This document shows positions 6,976 to 13,313 of a stretch of DNA of 22,012 bases, in pieces (the first letter of the stretch is position 1; each line of letters begins with the position of its first letter). This DNA comes from Candidatus Tectomicrobia bacterium. GTDB taxonomy: Bacteria > UBA8248. The stretch lies in assembly GCA_016192135.1 (NCBI GenBank), contig JACPUR010000006.1:1-22012 (forward strand), read 5' to 3'. The notes under the pieces were generated by a model, which had not been told where the DNA came from, did not search any database, and worked only from the letters and a program-made list of their open reading frames with translations. Position numbers and translations under genes: made by a program.

Positions 6976-8106
6976 ATGACACGCCCCGAGGCCCCCTCCT
7001 CGACCGCCCCTTCCCCCTCTTGCTGCGCCCCCGGCGAGGCCCCCCCGGCGAAAGAGGCCGGGCCCCGCTCGCCCTCTTTCACGGCCCCCGCCCCCGAGGC
7101 GATCAAGGCCCCCGCCCCCGCCGCCCACACCCAGGCCGCCCAGGGCGCCTCCTGCCGCGGGCCCTCCGCCGAAAGCTGCCGCGCCCCCCAACCCTCCGAA
7201 GCACCCTCCGGTGCACCCTCCGAAGCCTCGGCGAAGGAGGGAGTCTTGGCGGAGGAGAGAGCCCCGGCGAAGGAGGCCGGGCCCCGCTCGCCCTCTTTCA
7301 CGGCCCCCGCCCCCGAGGCGATCAAGGCCGCCGTCCGCGCCGCCTACACCCAGGTCGCCCAGGGCGCCTCCTGCCGCGGCCCGGCCGCACCTCCCGCGGA
7401 TCGTGATTCTCCCAGTGGAGGGTTGTCCCTCCGTCCCTCCTGCCGCGGATCGGATGAGCCTCTCATGGGCACGGGTGCAAGCAACATCGCCCGCATCGGC
7501 TACGACCCCGCCCGCGCCGCCGCCCTCCCCGCCCCCGTCCTCGCCGCCAGCGCCGGCTGCGGCAACCCCCTCGCCCGCGCCCGCCCCCGGCCCGGCGAGA
7601 CCGTCCTCGACCTCGGCTCCGGCGGCGGGCTCGACTGCTTCCTCGCCGCCGGGGAGGTGGGGCCCACCGGCCGCGTCATCGGCCTCGACATGACCGGCGC
7701 CATGCTCGAGAAGGCCGAGGCCGCCCGCCGCGCCCTCGGCCTCGCCCACGTCGAGTTCCGCCGGGGCGAGATGGAAGCCATGCCCCTCGCGAGCGCGGCC
7801 GTCGACATCATCATCAGCAACTGCGCCGTCAACCTCTCCCCCGACAAGGCCGCCGTCTTCCGCGAGGCCTTCCGCGTCCTCAGGCCCGGCGGCCGCCTCG
7901 CCCTCTCCGACGTCCTCCGCACCGGCGAGGGAGGCGGGGGCTCCATGGAGGAATGGTGCGCCTGCATCGCCGGCGCCCTCACCCCCGGGGAGTTCCTCGA
8001 AGGCCTCCGCGCCGCCGGCTTCGAGCAGGCCCAAATCGCCGAGAGAAAACCCTATATCGCGGAAGGCCACGAGAGCATGGTCATCACCGCCGAGAAGCCG
8101 GGGTAG
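6976..8106 (+). CDS. arsM: Arsenite S-adenosylmethionine methyltransferase with duplicated N-terminal arm
   Basis: ArsM methylates As(III) from SAM, giving methylated and volatile arsenicals; it acts in the cytoplasm. The core matches the family: AGCGNPLA (193-200), SAM-binding VLDLGSGGGLDCFLAA (210-225), GRVIGLDMT (232-240), SNCAVNLSPDK (281-291) and WCACIAGAL (327-335). C283 and C330 correspond to two conserved arsenic-binding cysteines, and C133 in QGASCRGP probably to the third. At 376 residues it is about 100 longer than usual. The excess is N-terminal: residues 26-63 and 99-136 are near-identical copies (KEAGPRSPSFTAPAPEAIKA through GASCRGP). The second copy keeps the AAYTQVAQ helix; the first has drifted. 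Eleven cysteines are present. Start ATG 6976 follows AGGAG by 7 bases. No arsR is in the window, although operator-like sites precede the gene. The family call is firm. Confidence 0.92.
   Translation: MTRPEAPSSTAPSPSCCAPGEAPPAKEAGPRSPSFTAPAPEAIKAPAPAAHTQAAQGASCRGPSAESCRAPQPSEAPSGAPSEASAKEGVLAEERAPAKEAGPRSPSFTAPAPEAIKAAVRAAYTQVAQGASCRGPAAPPADRDSPSGGLSLRPSCRGSDEPLMGTGASNIARIGYDPARAAALPAPVLAASAGCGNPLARARPRPGETVLDLGSGGGLDCFLAAGEVGPTGRVIGLDMTGAMLEKAEAARRALGLAHVEFRRGEMEAMPLASAAVDIIISNCAVNLSPDKAAVFREAFRVLRPGGRLALSDVLRTGEGGGGSMEEWCACIAGALTPGEFLEGLRAAGFEQAQIAERKPYIAEGHESMVITAEKPG
7051..7164 (+). repeat. Direct repeat copy A within arsM
   Basis: This 114-base block recurs at 7270-7383 with about a dozen base differences. 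It encodes residues 26-63 of ArsM. The two copies are offset by exactly 219 bases (73 codons), so the reading frame is kept. Confidence 0.8.
7191..7226 (+). repeat. Triple tandem 12-mer inside arsM
   Basis: Three consecutive 12-base units: ACCCTCCGAAGC, ACCCTCCGGTGC and ACCCTCCGAAGC. They lie between the two long copies and run into a palindromic repeat similar to the one in the leader (6914-6941). They encode the linker PSEAPSGAPSEA. Confidence 0.65.
7270..7383 (+). repeat. Direct repeat copy B within arsM
   Basis: Second copy of the 114-base block, encoding residues 99-136 and ending at C133 in GASCRGP. It is the copy that joins the methyltransferase core and better keeps the family-like helix. 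Confidence 0.8.
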
Positions 8107-8423
8107 GGAGGAACCGGCACCCTCTCCTGGGGGAGGGGGTGAGGGGGGATTGTGGCAGGATTCAAAGAATCAATGGGACGGCCCGTGCGCACCCCGGCGG
8201 CAGTGAGGTGCGACTCGATCATGATCAACCTCAGAATCGCGTGTGGGTCGATCTCTTGAAATTCGGCCGACAACTCTAGAGCCACTCGGCTGTACTCCTC
8301 GAGAATCCCGGGGCTTGTGGCAATCTCGAGCCGGCCCTGCCGCCAGGCGTCCAGAATCTCGTAGGGGTAGCCGGCGAAAAAGATCCCGGAGATGAGGACG
8401 TTCGTGTCGAGAACGATCCTCAC
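8052..8423 (-). pseudogene. PIN-family toxin, C-terminally truncated
   Basis: The N-terminal half is a PIN_3-type toxin: MRIVLDTNVLISGIFF (D6), then YPYEILDAWRQGRLEIATSP and GILEEYSRVALELS with the second acidic residue. Such toxins are about 135-140 residues and end with a DPDDD-like block and an IVSGDKDLL-like block. Here homology stops near residue 78 (8190). The rest (RTGRPIDSLNPATIPPHPLP onward) comes from a repeat and the antisense 3' end of arsM. Two of the four metal-binding acidic residues are therefore missing and the protein should lack nuclease activity. The start is GTG 8421-8423, overlapping the antitoxin stop (GTGA), so translation is coupled. The frame is open to 8052, with 55 bases overlapping arsM tail to tail. 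Confidence 0.75.
8118..8141. terminator. Strong hairpin between convergent arsM and the PIN remnant
   Basis: CACCCTCTCC (8118-8127) and GGGAGGGGGTG (to 8141) form a 10-base stem with one G-U pair and a 4-base loop, 12 bases after the arsM stop. There is no T-run on either strand, so it is not a canonical intrinsic terminator. It resembles dispersed repeats made of CCCTC/GAGGG arms and may mark the junction where the PIN gene was truncated. Confidence 0.4.
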
Positions 8424-8683
8424 TTCCGGGCACGGACCCGCGATACAGCGGCAGCAACGTCACGCTTGCGCAACCCCGACCGCCGCGCCTGCGTTCTCGC
8501 CTGGGCAATCAGGCGATCGAAGTCTCCCATGGACGGCGGCGAAATCACCTTCAGGATAACGACGTCTCCTTCGCCCACGACGACGAACTGGACCCCTGGC
8601 ACAAGGCGAAGCTTCTCGCGTACTTCCTCTGGGATAACGACCTGCCCCTTCGAAGAGAGCCGTGTGGTGGCCAACGATGCCAT
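8420..8683 (-). CDS. AbrB/SpoVT-family antitoxin
   Basis: This 87-residue protein carries a swapped-hairpin AbrB/MazE DNA-binding domain at residues about 4-48: TTRLSSKGQVVIPEEVREKL followed by VPGVQFVVVGEGDVVILKVI. The C-terminal 35 residues are basic and helical and would normally bind and inhibit the PIN partner. It sits directly before the PIN gene with a 4-base overlap, the normal order for this toxin-antitoxin type. Start ATG 8681-8683 has an ideal AGGAGG (8689-8694) 5 bases upstream. It appears intact, with its own promoter and a palindromic operator, although its toxin partner is truncated. It may survive as a stand-alone repressor. The family is clear; its present role is inferred. 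Confidence 0.88.
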   Translation of the reverse strand: MASLATTRLSSKGQVVIPEEVREKLRLVPGVQFVVVGEGDVVILKVISPPSMGDFDRLIAQARTQARRSGLRKRDVAAAVSRVRARK

Positions 8684-8702
8684 CGCAACCTCCTGGCGGA
8701 TG

Positions 8703-8716
8703 TCTTACCGGTAAGA
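8703..8716 (-). promoter_or_regulatory. Palindromic operator of the antitoxin promoter
   Basis: TCTTACCGGTAAGA is a perfect 14-base palindrome spanning the end of the -10 box and the predicted start point (about 8709). AbrB-type antitoxins usually repress their own promoter, so this is the natural candidate binding site. Confidence 0.6.
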
Positions 8717-8744
8717 TTATAGCCTGGCGGCGCCGGTCTCGCAA
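8716..8744 (-). promoter_or_regulatory. Promoter of the antitoxin-toxin pair
   Basis: On the minus strand TTGCGA (8739-8744) and a perfect TATAAT (8716-8721) are 17 bases apart. Transcription would start near 8709, leaving a leader of about 26 bases with AGGAGG. Confidence 0.7.
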
Positions 8745-8858
8745 TGGCCTTTGTTCCACCGCCCCCTCTCGGGGCCGGGCGGCCCTCCGCCCCGGCCGGG
8801 ATGCGGATGGAGGGTCCGCAGGGGCGAGTCTGAGACCCGCCCCGCATTTCGGGGCCGT

Positions 8859-8887
8859 TTGAACCCCCCGCCGGGGGGCCGTATCAT
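8859..8887 (+). promoter_or_regulatory. Probable promoter of the restriction-modification gene
   Basis: TTGAAC (8859-8864) and TATCAT (8882-8887) are 17 bases apart. The start point would be near 8894, only about 2 bases before the ATG at 8896. With no Shine-Dalgarno sequence visible, the mRNA is probably leaderless or nearly so. Confidence 0.5.
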
Positions 8888-8895
8888 TTCCGATT

Positions 8896-11800
8896 ATGGC
8901 TACCCCGCCGCCGATCATCGAGGAACTGGTCGAGCGCTTCGGCCAGAATATCGAGGCCTACAAGAGCCCGGCCTACAATGAAACCCGGCTACGCCGGGAA
9001 TTCATTGATCCGTTTTGGGAAGCGTTAGGATGGGATATCGCTAACAAGGCGGGCTTCGCGCTCCCCTACCAGGACGTGCTCCACGAGGACTCCCTGAAGA
9101 TGGGAGGCACCACCAAGGCCCCGGACTATTCCTTCCGCGTCGGGGGTCAGCGCAAGTTCTTCCTGGAGACGAAGAAGCCCGCCGTCAACGTCCAGGACGA
9201 CCCTGAACCCGCCTACCAACTCCGCCGCTACGCCTGGACGGCCAAACTCCCCCTTTCGGTCCTGACGGACTTCGAGCACACAGCGGTCTACGATGGACGC
9301 GTCCGCCCCAAGCCCGGCGACAGGGCCTCCGCCGCCCGCGTCAACCTCATCCCCTACACCGAGTACCTGGACAAGTGGGATGAAATCGCCTCGGTCTTCT
9401 CCAAGGAAGCGGTCTACAAAGGCTCCTTCGATAAGTACGCGAGTGCAAAGAAAGCCAAGCGCGGCACCGCCGAGGTGGACGCCGAGTTCCTCAAGGAACT
9501 GGACCGCTGGCGGGAGGAGCTGGCAAAGAACCTCGCTCTGCGGAACCCGCTGAACCGAAGGGACCTGAACTACGCCGTCCAGATGACGATCGACCGCATC
9601 GTCTTCCTCCGCATGTGCGAGGACCGGGGCATCGAGCCGGAGAGGCAGCTTCAAGCCCTCCTGAACGGCCCGAACATCTATCCCCGGCTCGTCAAAATCT
9701 TTGAGGCGGCGGACGAGAAGTACAATTCCGGCCTCTTCCATTTCAGGGACGAGACGGGGCAATCCAGCACTCCCGACCAACTGACCCTCTCCCTCAAGGT
9801 CGACGACAAGACCCTCAAGGACATCCTCTCCAAGCTCTACTACCCGGAGAGCCCCTACGAGTTCCGGGTCCTCCCCCTGGAGATATTGGGCACCGCCTAC
9901 GAGCGCTTCCTCGGGAAGGTCATCACCCTCGGCCCGGGCGGGCGGCGGGCCAGGGTCGAGGAGAAGCCCGAGGTCCGGAAGGCGGGCGGCGTCTACTACA
10001 CCCCGCAATACATCGTGGACTACATCGTCAGGAACACCGTGGGCAGGATGATCGAGGGCAAGTCTCCGGAGGAGATCAGTTCCCTCAAGGTTCTCGACCC
10101 CGCCTGCGGCTCGGGCTCCTTCCTCCTGGGGGCCTACCGCTATCTGCTCGACCACCACCTGGATTGGTACACGACAAGAATGAAGGCGGATGGCAAGGTT
10201 CCCGTAGGGGCGGGGCGGACAATGTCCGCCCACCATGCCCGCCCGGAGGAGGGGCGACCACAGGGGGTCGCCCCTACAGGGGTGGCCGCCCGCGCCGCCC
10301 GGGGCAGGAAGGGCCGCCAGGCCCCGCCCATCTACCAGGGCAGGGGCGGCTTGTGGTTCCTCACCATCGCCGAGAAGAAGCGCATCCTCCTCGACAACAT
10401 CTTCGGGGTGGACATCGACCCCCAGGCGGTGGAGGTCACCAAGCTCAGCCTCCTGCTCAAGGTGCTGGAGCACGAGAGCGAGGAGACCTTGCAGAGCGCC
10501 TTTCTTTTCCACCGTGAGCGTGCCCTGCCGGACCTGGGGGGCAACATCAAGTGCGGTAACGCCCTGATCGGGACGGATTTCAACGCGAACAAGCAAGGAA
10601 CGCTGTTCGATGAGGACGAGCAGTACCGCATCAACGCCTTCGACTGGGGCCAGGGGTTCCCCGCGATCATGAAGCGCGGCGGGTTCGACTGCGTGATCGG
10701 GAATCCGCCGTATGTTAGGCAAGAATTGATTGGGAATTACAAGGCATATTTTCAAAGAAAGTATAAAGTCTACAACGGAACCGCTGATCTTTACTCATAC
10801 TTTATAGAACGAGGAGTTTCATTGCTTCGGCAAAACGGCCTTTTCAGTTTTATCGTCGCCAACAAATGGATGCGAGCCATCTATGGGAAACCTCTCCGGG
10901 AGTGGATGAGTCAACAATGTCTTCAGGAGGTAGTTGATTTTGGCGATTTACCAGTTTTTCAAAAGGCTACAACATATCCATGCATCCTTCGGATAGCTAA
11001 GAGTACGCCGACGAATGAATTTGCTGTTGTTCGTGTCGGCACTTTAAGTTTTGATAGGTTGGATCTGTACTGTCAGAGGCAATCTTATGTGGTTTCGAAG
11101 TCTGCTCTGAGCAATAACAATGGATGGGATCTTGCGACAGAAAAGGCTTCTCAATTATTGAAAAAGCTTGAGGCGAGCGGTGTTGCTCTAGGTAGGTATG
11201 TTCATGGAAAAATCTACCGTGGGATATTGACGGGAGCAAATGAGGCATTCGTTATTGATCGGGAGATTCGGACCAAGCTAATTGAGAGCGATCCCAGTTG
11301 CACGGATTTAATAAGGCCATTCGTGACAGGACGTGAGGTTAAAAGGTATCAGCCTGTTATGAGTGAGCGTTTTTTGATTTTCGCAAGGCGTGGTGTGAAT
11401 ATCAGCAAATATCCTGCAATTGAAAATTATTTAACGGGATTCAAGAAAAAACTGTTACCAAAACCTAAGAATTGGAAGGGGAAAAAATGGCCTGGGCGAA
11501 AGCCAGGTTCATATGAATGGTACGAAATTCAGGATACGGTAGATTATTATCGTGAATTCGAGAAACCTAAGATTGTTGTGCCTTCAATCGTACAGAGGGC
11601 TTCCTGTTCTTTCGATGAGGGGAATGTGCTTTCGAATGACAAAACCTCAATTATTGTTACTGACCAAAAATATTTGCTTGGTTTGTTGAACTCGAAGCTG
11701 TTGGATTTTTTCATTCACTCGATTGCCTCAACAAAGCAAGGCGGATATTTTGAGTATAAACCTATGTACCTCGAACGCCTCCCCATCCGCGCCATCGATT

Positions 11801-12018
11801 TCTCCAATCCCGCCGACGTGGAGAAGCACGGCCGCATGGTCTCCCTCGTGGAATCCATGCTGGACCTGCACAAGCGCCTCCAGGCGGCCCGGACGCCGCA
11901 GGAGAAGGAAATGCTCCAGCGGCAGATCGACGGCACGGACGGGCAGATCGACGCGCTGGTGTATGAGCTCTACGGCCTGACCGGGGAAGAAATCAAAATC
12001 GTCGAGGAAGGTCCGTAG
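8896..12018 (+). CDS. Type IIG restriction-modification enzyme (nuclease, adenine methylase and TaqI-like specificity domain in one chain)
   Basis: A single 1040-residue protein that should both methylate and cut DNA. The N-terminal PD-(D/E)xK nuclease has D77 (APDYSF) and E91-x-K93 (FLETKKP). A helical connector follows (about 170-330). The N6-adenine methylase has motif X GGVYYTPQYIVDYIVRN (about 365), SAM motif I DPACGSGSF (401-409), GVDIDPQAVEVTKLSLLLK and catalytic NPPY (603-606). The TaqI-like specificity part follows, with YRGILTGANEAFVI, IRPFVTGREVKRY and LLNSKLLDFF, ending with YLERLPI. Residues about 437-460 (VGAGRT to VAPTG) come from an inserted REP pair. From about 10710 to 11765 the DNA is much AT-richer than both flanks, suggesting that the recognition segment was replaced. 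The stop TAG lies inside another REP. No separate methylase or nuclease gene is nearby, as expected for type IIG. Confidence 0.92.
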   Translation: MATPPPIIEELVERFGQNIEAYKSPAYNETRLRREFIDPFWEALGWDIANKAGFALPYQDVLHEDSLKMGGTTKAPDYSFRVGGQRKFFLETKKPAVNVQDDPEPAYQLRRYAWTAKLPLSVLTDFEHTAVYDGRVRPKPGDRASAARVNLIPYTEYLDKWDEIASVFSKEAVYKGSFDKYASAKKAKRGTAEVDAEFLKELDRWREELAKNLALRNPLNRRDLNYAVQMTIDRIVFLRMCEDRGIEPERQLQALLNGPNIYPRLVKIFEAADEKYNSGLFHFRDETGQSSTPDQLTLSLKVDDKTLKDILSKLYYPESPYEFRVLPLEILGTAYERFLGKVITLGPGGRRARVEEKPEVRKAGGVYYTPQYIVDYIVRNTVGRMIEGKSPEEISSLKVLDPACGSGSFLLGAYRYLLDHHLDWYTTRMKADGKVPVGAGRTMSAHHARPEEGRPQGVAPTGVAARAARGRKGRQAPPIYQGRGGLWFLTIAEKKRILLDNIFGVDIDPQAVEVTKLSLLLKVLEHESEETLQSAFLFHRERALPDLGGNIKCGNALIGTDFNANKQGTLFDEDEQYRINAFDWGQGFPAIMKRGGFDCVIGNPPYVRQELIGNYKAYFQRKYKVYNGTADLYSYFIERGVSLLRQNGLFSFIVANKWMRAIYGKPLREWMSQQCLQEVVDFGDLPVFQKATTYPCILRIAKSTPTNEFAVVRVGTLSFDRLDLYCQRQSYVVSKSALSNNNGWDLATEKASQLLKKLEASGVALGRYVHGKIYRGILTGANEAFVIDREIRTKLIESDPSCTDLIRPFVTGREVKRYQPVMSERFLIFARRGVNISKYPAIENYLTGFKKKLLPKPKNWKGKKWPGRKPGSYEWYEIQDTVDYYREFEKPKIVVPSIVQRASCSFDEGNVLSNDKTSIIVTDQKYLLGLLNSKLLDFFIHSIASTKQGGYFEYKPMYLERLPIRAIDFSNPADVEKHGRMVSLVESMLDLHKRLQAARTPQEKEMLQRQIDGTDGQIDALVYELYGLTGEEIKIVEEGP
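10204..10277. repeat. Inverted pair of REP elements inside the restriction enzyme gene
   Basis: The left unit (10204-10231) begins GTAG and contains GGGCGGAC-AAT-GTCCGCCC. The right unit (10251-10277) is in reverse orientation and reads GTAG, GGGCGACC, CCCTGT, GGTCGCCC on the minus strand. Both have the architecture of the cluster at 12.0-12.6 kb. The insertion is in frame and falls in a surface loop between motif I and the KRILLDNIFGVDIDPQ block. Confidence 0.8.
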
Positions 12019-12109
12019 GGGCGGGCCCCCGCGCCCGCCCTGGCCCACAAACCCGCCCCCGTCCACGCGCCCGTCCGATGGAAGGGCGGCCACGGGGGGC
12101 CGCCCCTGC
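12015..12109. repeat. Inverted REP pair at the 3' end of the restriction enzyme gene
   Basis: The plus-oriented unit is at 12015-12040 (GTAG, GGGCGGGC, CCCCGC, GCCCGCCC). The minus-oriented unit is at 12083-12109 (arms GGGCGGCC and GGCCGCCC). The stop codon of the upstream gene (TAG, 12016-12018) is the TAG of the first unit. No gene lies between 12019 and 12136. Confidence 0.8.
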
Positions 12110-12136
12110 GGGTGACCGCATCATGAAACCATCCCC

Positions 12137-12508
12137 ATGAAATTCAACCCCGACGCCCACCGCCGCCGGTCGGTGCGGCTGAAGGGATGGGACTACGCCT
12201 CGCGCGGGGCGTATTTCGTCACGGTGTGCGTGCAAGGGCGGGAATGCCGGTTGGGGGAGATCGCGGGCGGAAAGATGCGGCTGAGCGAGGCCGGCGCGAT
12301 GGTCCAAAGGACGTGGGAGGAATTGCCTTCCAAATATCCGGGGATGGAGATCGATGCATTCGTCGTGATGCCGAACCACATTCACGGGATCATCGTTTTG
12401 ATCGATCCCGTAGGGGCAGGCCCCCGTGCCTGCCCCGGCCCCCGTGCCCGCCCCGGCATACACGCCCGCCCGGAACAGGGGCCCGGCCACACGCACCCGC
12501 CACGATGA
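12137..12508 (+). pseudogene. REP-associated tyrosine (Y1/IS200-like) transposase, 3'-truncated
   Basis: The first 91 residues match RAYT/Y1 transposases: RRRSVRLKGWDYASRGAYFV near the N-terminus, then VCVQGRECRLGEIAGGKMRL, LPSKYPGMEIDAFVVMPNHI and HGIIVLIDP. The HIH histidine pair of the HUH-type active site (residues 86-88, in MPNHIHGII) is present. After VLIDP the frame enters REP sequence (VGAGPRACPGPRARPG) and stops at residue 123. Full-length relatives are about 200-240 residues and carry the catalytic Tyr helix in the missing part, so this copy cannot be active. The start is ATG 12137, which gives the family N-terminus. RAYTs domesticate and spread REP palindromes. This one is surrounded by, and broken by, such palindromes, so it or an intact relative elsewhere probably produced them. 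Confidence 0.85.
12410..12454 (+). repeat. REP unit plus half unit inside the transposase gene
   Basis: 12410-12436 reads GTAG, GGGCAGGC, CCCCGT, GCCTGCCC. Compared with its neighbours both arms changed together (CGG to CAG on the left, CCG to CTG on the right), which keeps the stem paired. 12437-12454 is a half unit lacking the left arm. This insertion replaces the normal 3' part of the transposase. Confidence 0.8.
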
Positions 12509-12509
12509 A

Positions 12510-12584
12510 GGGGCGGGCCCCCGCGCCCGCCCCGGCCGGGATGGATGGATGGAATCCGTAGGGGCGGGCCCCCGTGCCCGCCCC
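12510..12584 (+). repeat. Two plus-oriented REP units
   Basis: Units at 12510-12533 and 12558-12584 have arms GGGCGGGC and GCCCGCCC. The second has the full 5' GTAG; in the first this is AAGG. They lie just after the truncated transposase frame. Confidence 0.75.
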
Positions 12585-12609
12585 GTTCCTCGTGCGTATC
12601 CCGAAAAAA

Positions 12610-12636
12610 GGGGCGGCCACGGGGGGCCGCCCCTAC
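12610..12636 (-). repeat. Minus-oriented REP unit
   Basis: Read on the minus strand: GTAG, GGGCGGCC, CCCCGT, GGCCGCCC. It closes the cluster and faces the plus units, giving a BIME-like arrangement. Both arms again differ together from the plus units (GGGC to GGCC with GCCC to GGCC). Confidence 0.75.
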
Positions 12637-12666
12637 GGGTTGCGCGTTTGCATGTCCCCTCCCCCC

Positions 12667-12885
12667 TCACCTCCCCTCCGTCCCGGCGGGCGCCTGGGGC
12701 GCGGGGCCGGGGGGCTTGACGGCGGGGGCCTGGCGCCCGGGGGGGGGCGCCGGGGCGGGGGGGTTGTAGCGCCAGGTGAAGCCGAGGTAGGCGATGTAGA
12801 AGAAGAGGCCGGCCAGGGCGTAGCGCAGCACCTGGAGCAGGATGCGCATCTTGAGGCTGGGCTCTTTCCTTCCGAAGCCGTTCAT
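12667..12885 (-). CDS. Small single-span membrane protein, proline-rich tail
   Basis: A 72-residue protein: charged N-terminus (MNGFGRKEPSLKMR), one hydrophobic helix at about 15-34 (ILLQVLRYALAGLFFYIAYL), then WRYNPPAPAPPPGRQAPAVK and more Pro/Ala to the end. A positive N-terminus before one helix suggests N-in topology with the proline tail outside the inner membrane. I do not recognise a family. Its ATG (12883-12885) overlaps the stop of the lipoprotein gene (ATGA), so the two are translationally coupled and probably work at the same site in the envelope. The downstream end is close to the REP cluster. A longer frame running upstream through the lipoprotein gene is a shadow and was not used. 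Confidence 0.6.
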   Translation of the reverse strand: MNGFGRKEPSLKMRILLQVLRYALAGLFFYIAYLGFTWRYNPPAPAPPPGRQAPAVKPPGPAPQAPAGTEGR

Positions 12886-13313
12886 GGGCCGATTCCCAGC
12901 TCCCGTTCGGTCTCGGTGATGACGGCGGCGGCGAGGGCCCGGTCCTTGAGGAGGGGGAGGGAGGAGCGCCGGGCGTCCACCTGGAGGCGGGTGGCGCGGC
13001 GGGACACCTCCTCGAGCCTCACCTCCACCCGGTGGAGCCTGGCGCGGGCGGTGATGACGTCGCCCTCTTCGTCCGTTTTCCAGCCGCGCTCGATCGGCAG
13101 CCGCATGCGCGCCAGGGCGCGGTCCACGGCGCGGCGGACCTCGCGGTTGCCCTCGGGCAGCACCTTGTGGGCGACGCTGGAGGCCGTGTACTCGACGCCG
13201 GCCACGGAGACGGTCGCCAGGACGCCGGCCGCCATGGGGCACCCGCCCAGGAGGGGAAGGGACGCCGCGAGGAGAATCATCGGGAGCGGCGAGAAGGATC
13301 GGCCGTGGCCCAC
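12882..13313 (-). CDS. DUF3568-like lipoprotein
   Basis: A 143-residue exported lipoprotein. The signal peptide is visible: basic N-terminus (GHGRSFSPLP), hydrophobic core (MILLAASLPLLGGC) and a lipobox LGGC with Cys near residue 25, the lipidation site. The mature part starts PMAAGVLATVSVAGVEYTAS and has the alternating, charged pattern of DUF3568 proteins, small predicted lipoproteins of unknown function. The GTG at 13311-13313 was chosen because it gives a signal with positive charges. The internal ATG at 13278-13280 would leave only 13 residues before Cys and no charge. Neither start has a good ribosome binding site. It is the first gene of a two-gene minus-strand unit and is divergent from the amidohydrolase gene. 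Confidence 0.7.
   Translation of the reverse strand: MGHGRSFSPLPMILLAASLPLLGGCPMAAGVLATVSVAGVEYTASSVAHKVLPEGNREVRRAVDRALARMRLPIERGWKTDEEGDVITARARLHRVEVRLEEVSRRATRLQVDARRSSLPLLKDRALAAAVITETERELGIGP

Noticed and set aside
6862-8070. Open frame of 402 codons antisense to arsM
   Set aside because: Gly/Ala-rich low complexity; the opposite strand encodes clear ArsM motifs.
9025-10755. Long open frame of 576 codons antisense to the restriction enzyme gene
   Set aside because: It mirrors the GC-rich part of the real gene, shows no domain motifs and stops being open where the AT-rich segment begins, as expected for a codon-bias shadow.
12015-12636. CRISPR-like array
   Set aside because: Units are palindromes in both orientations with irregular spacing and no uniform spacers; they fit REP elements.
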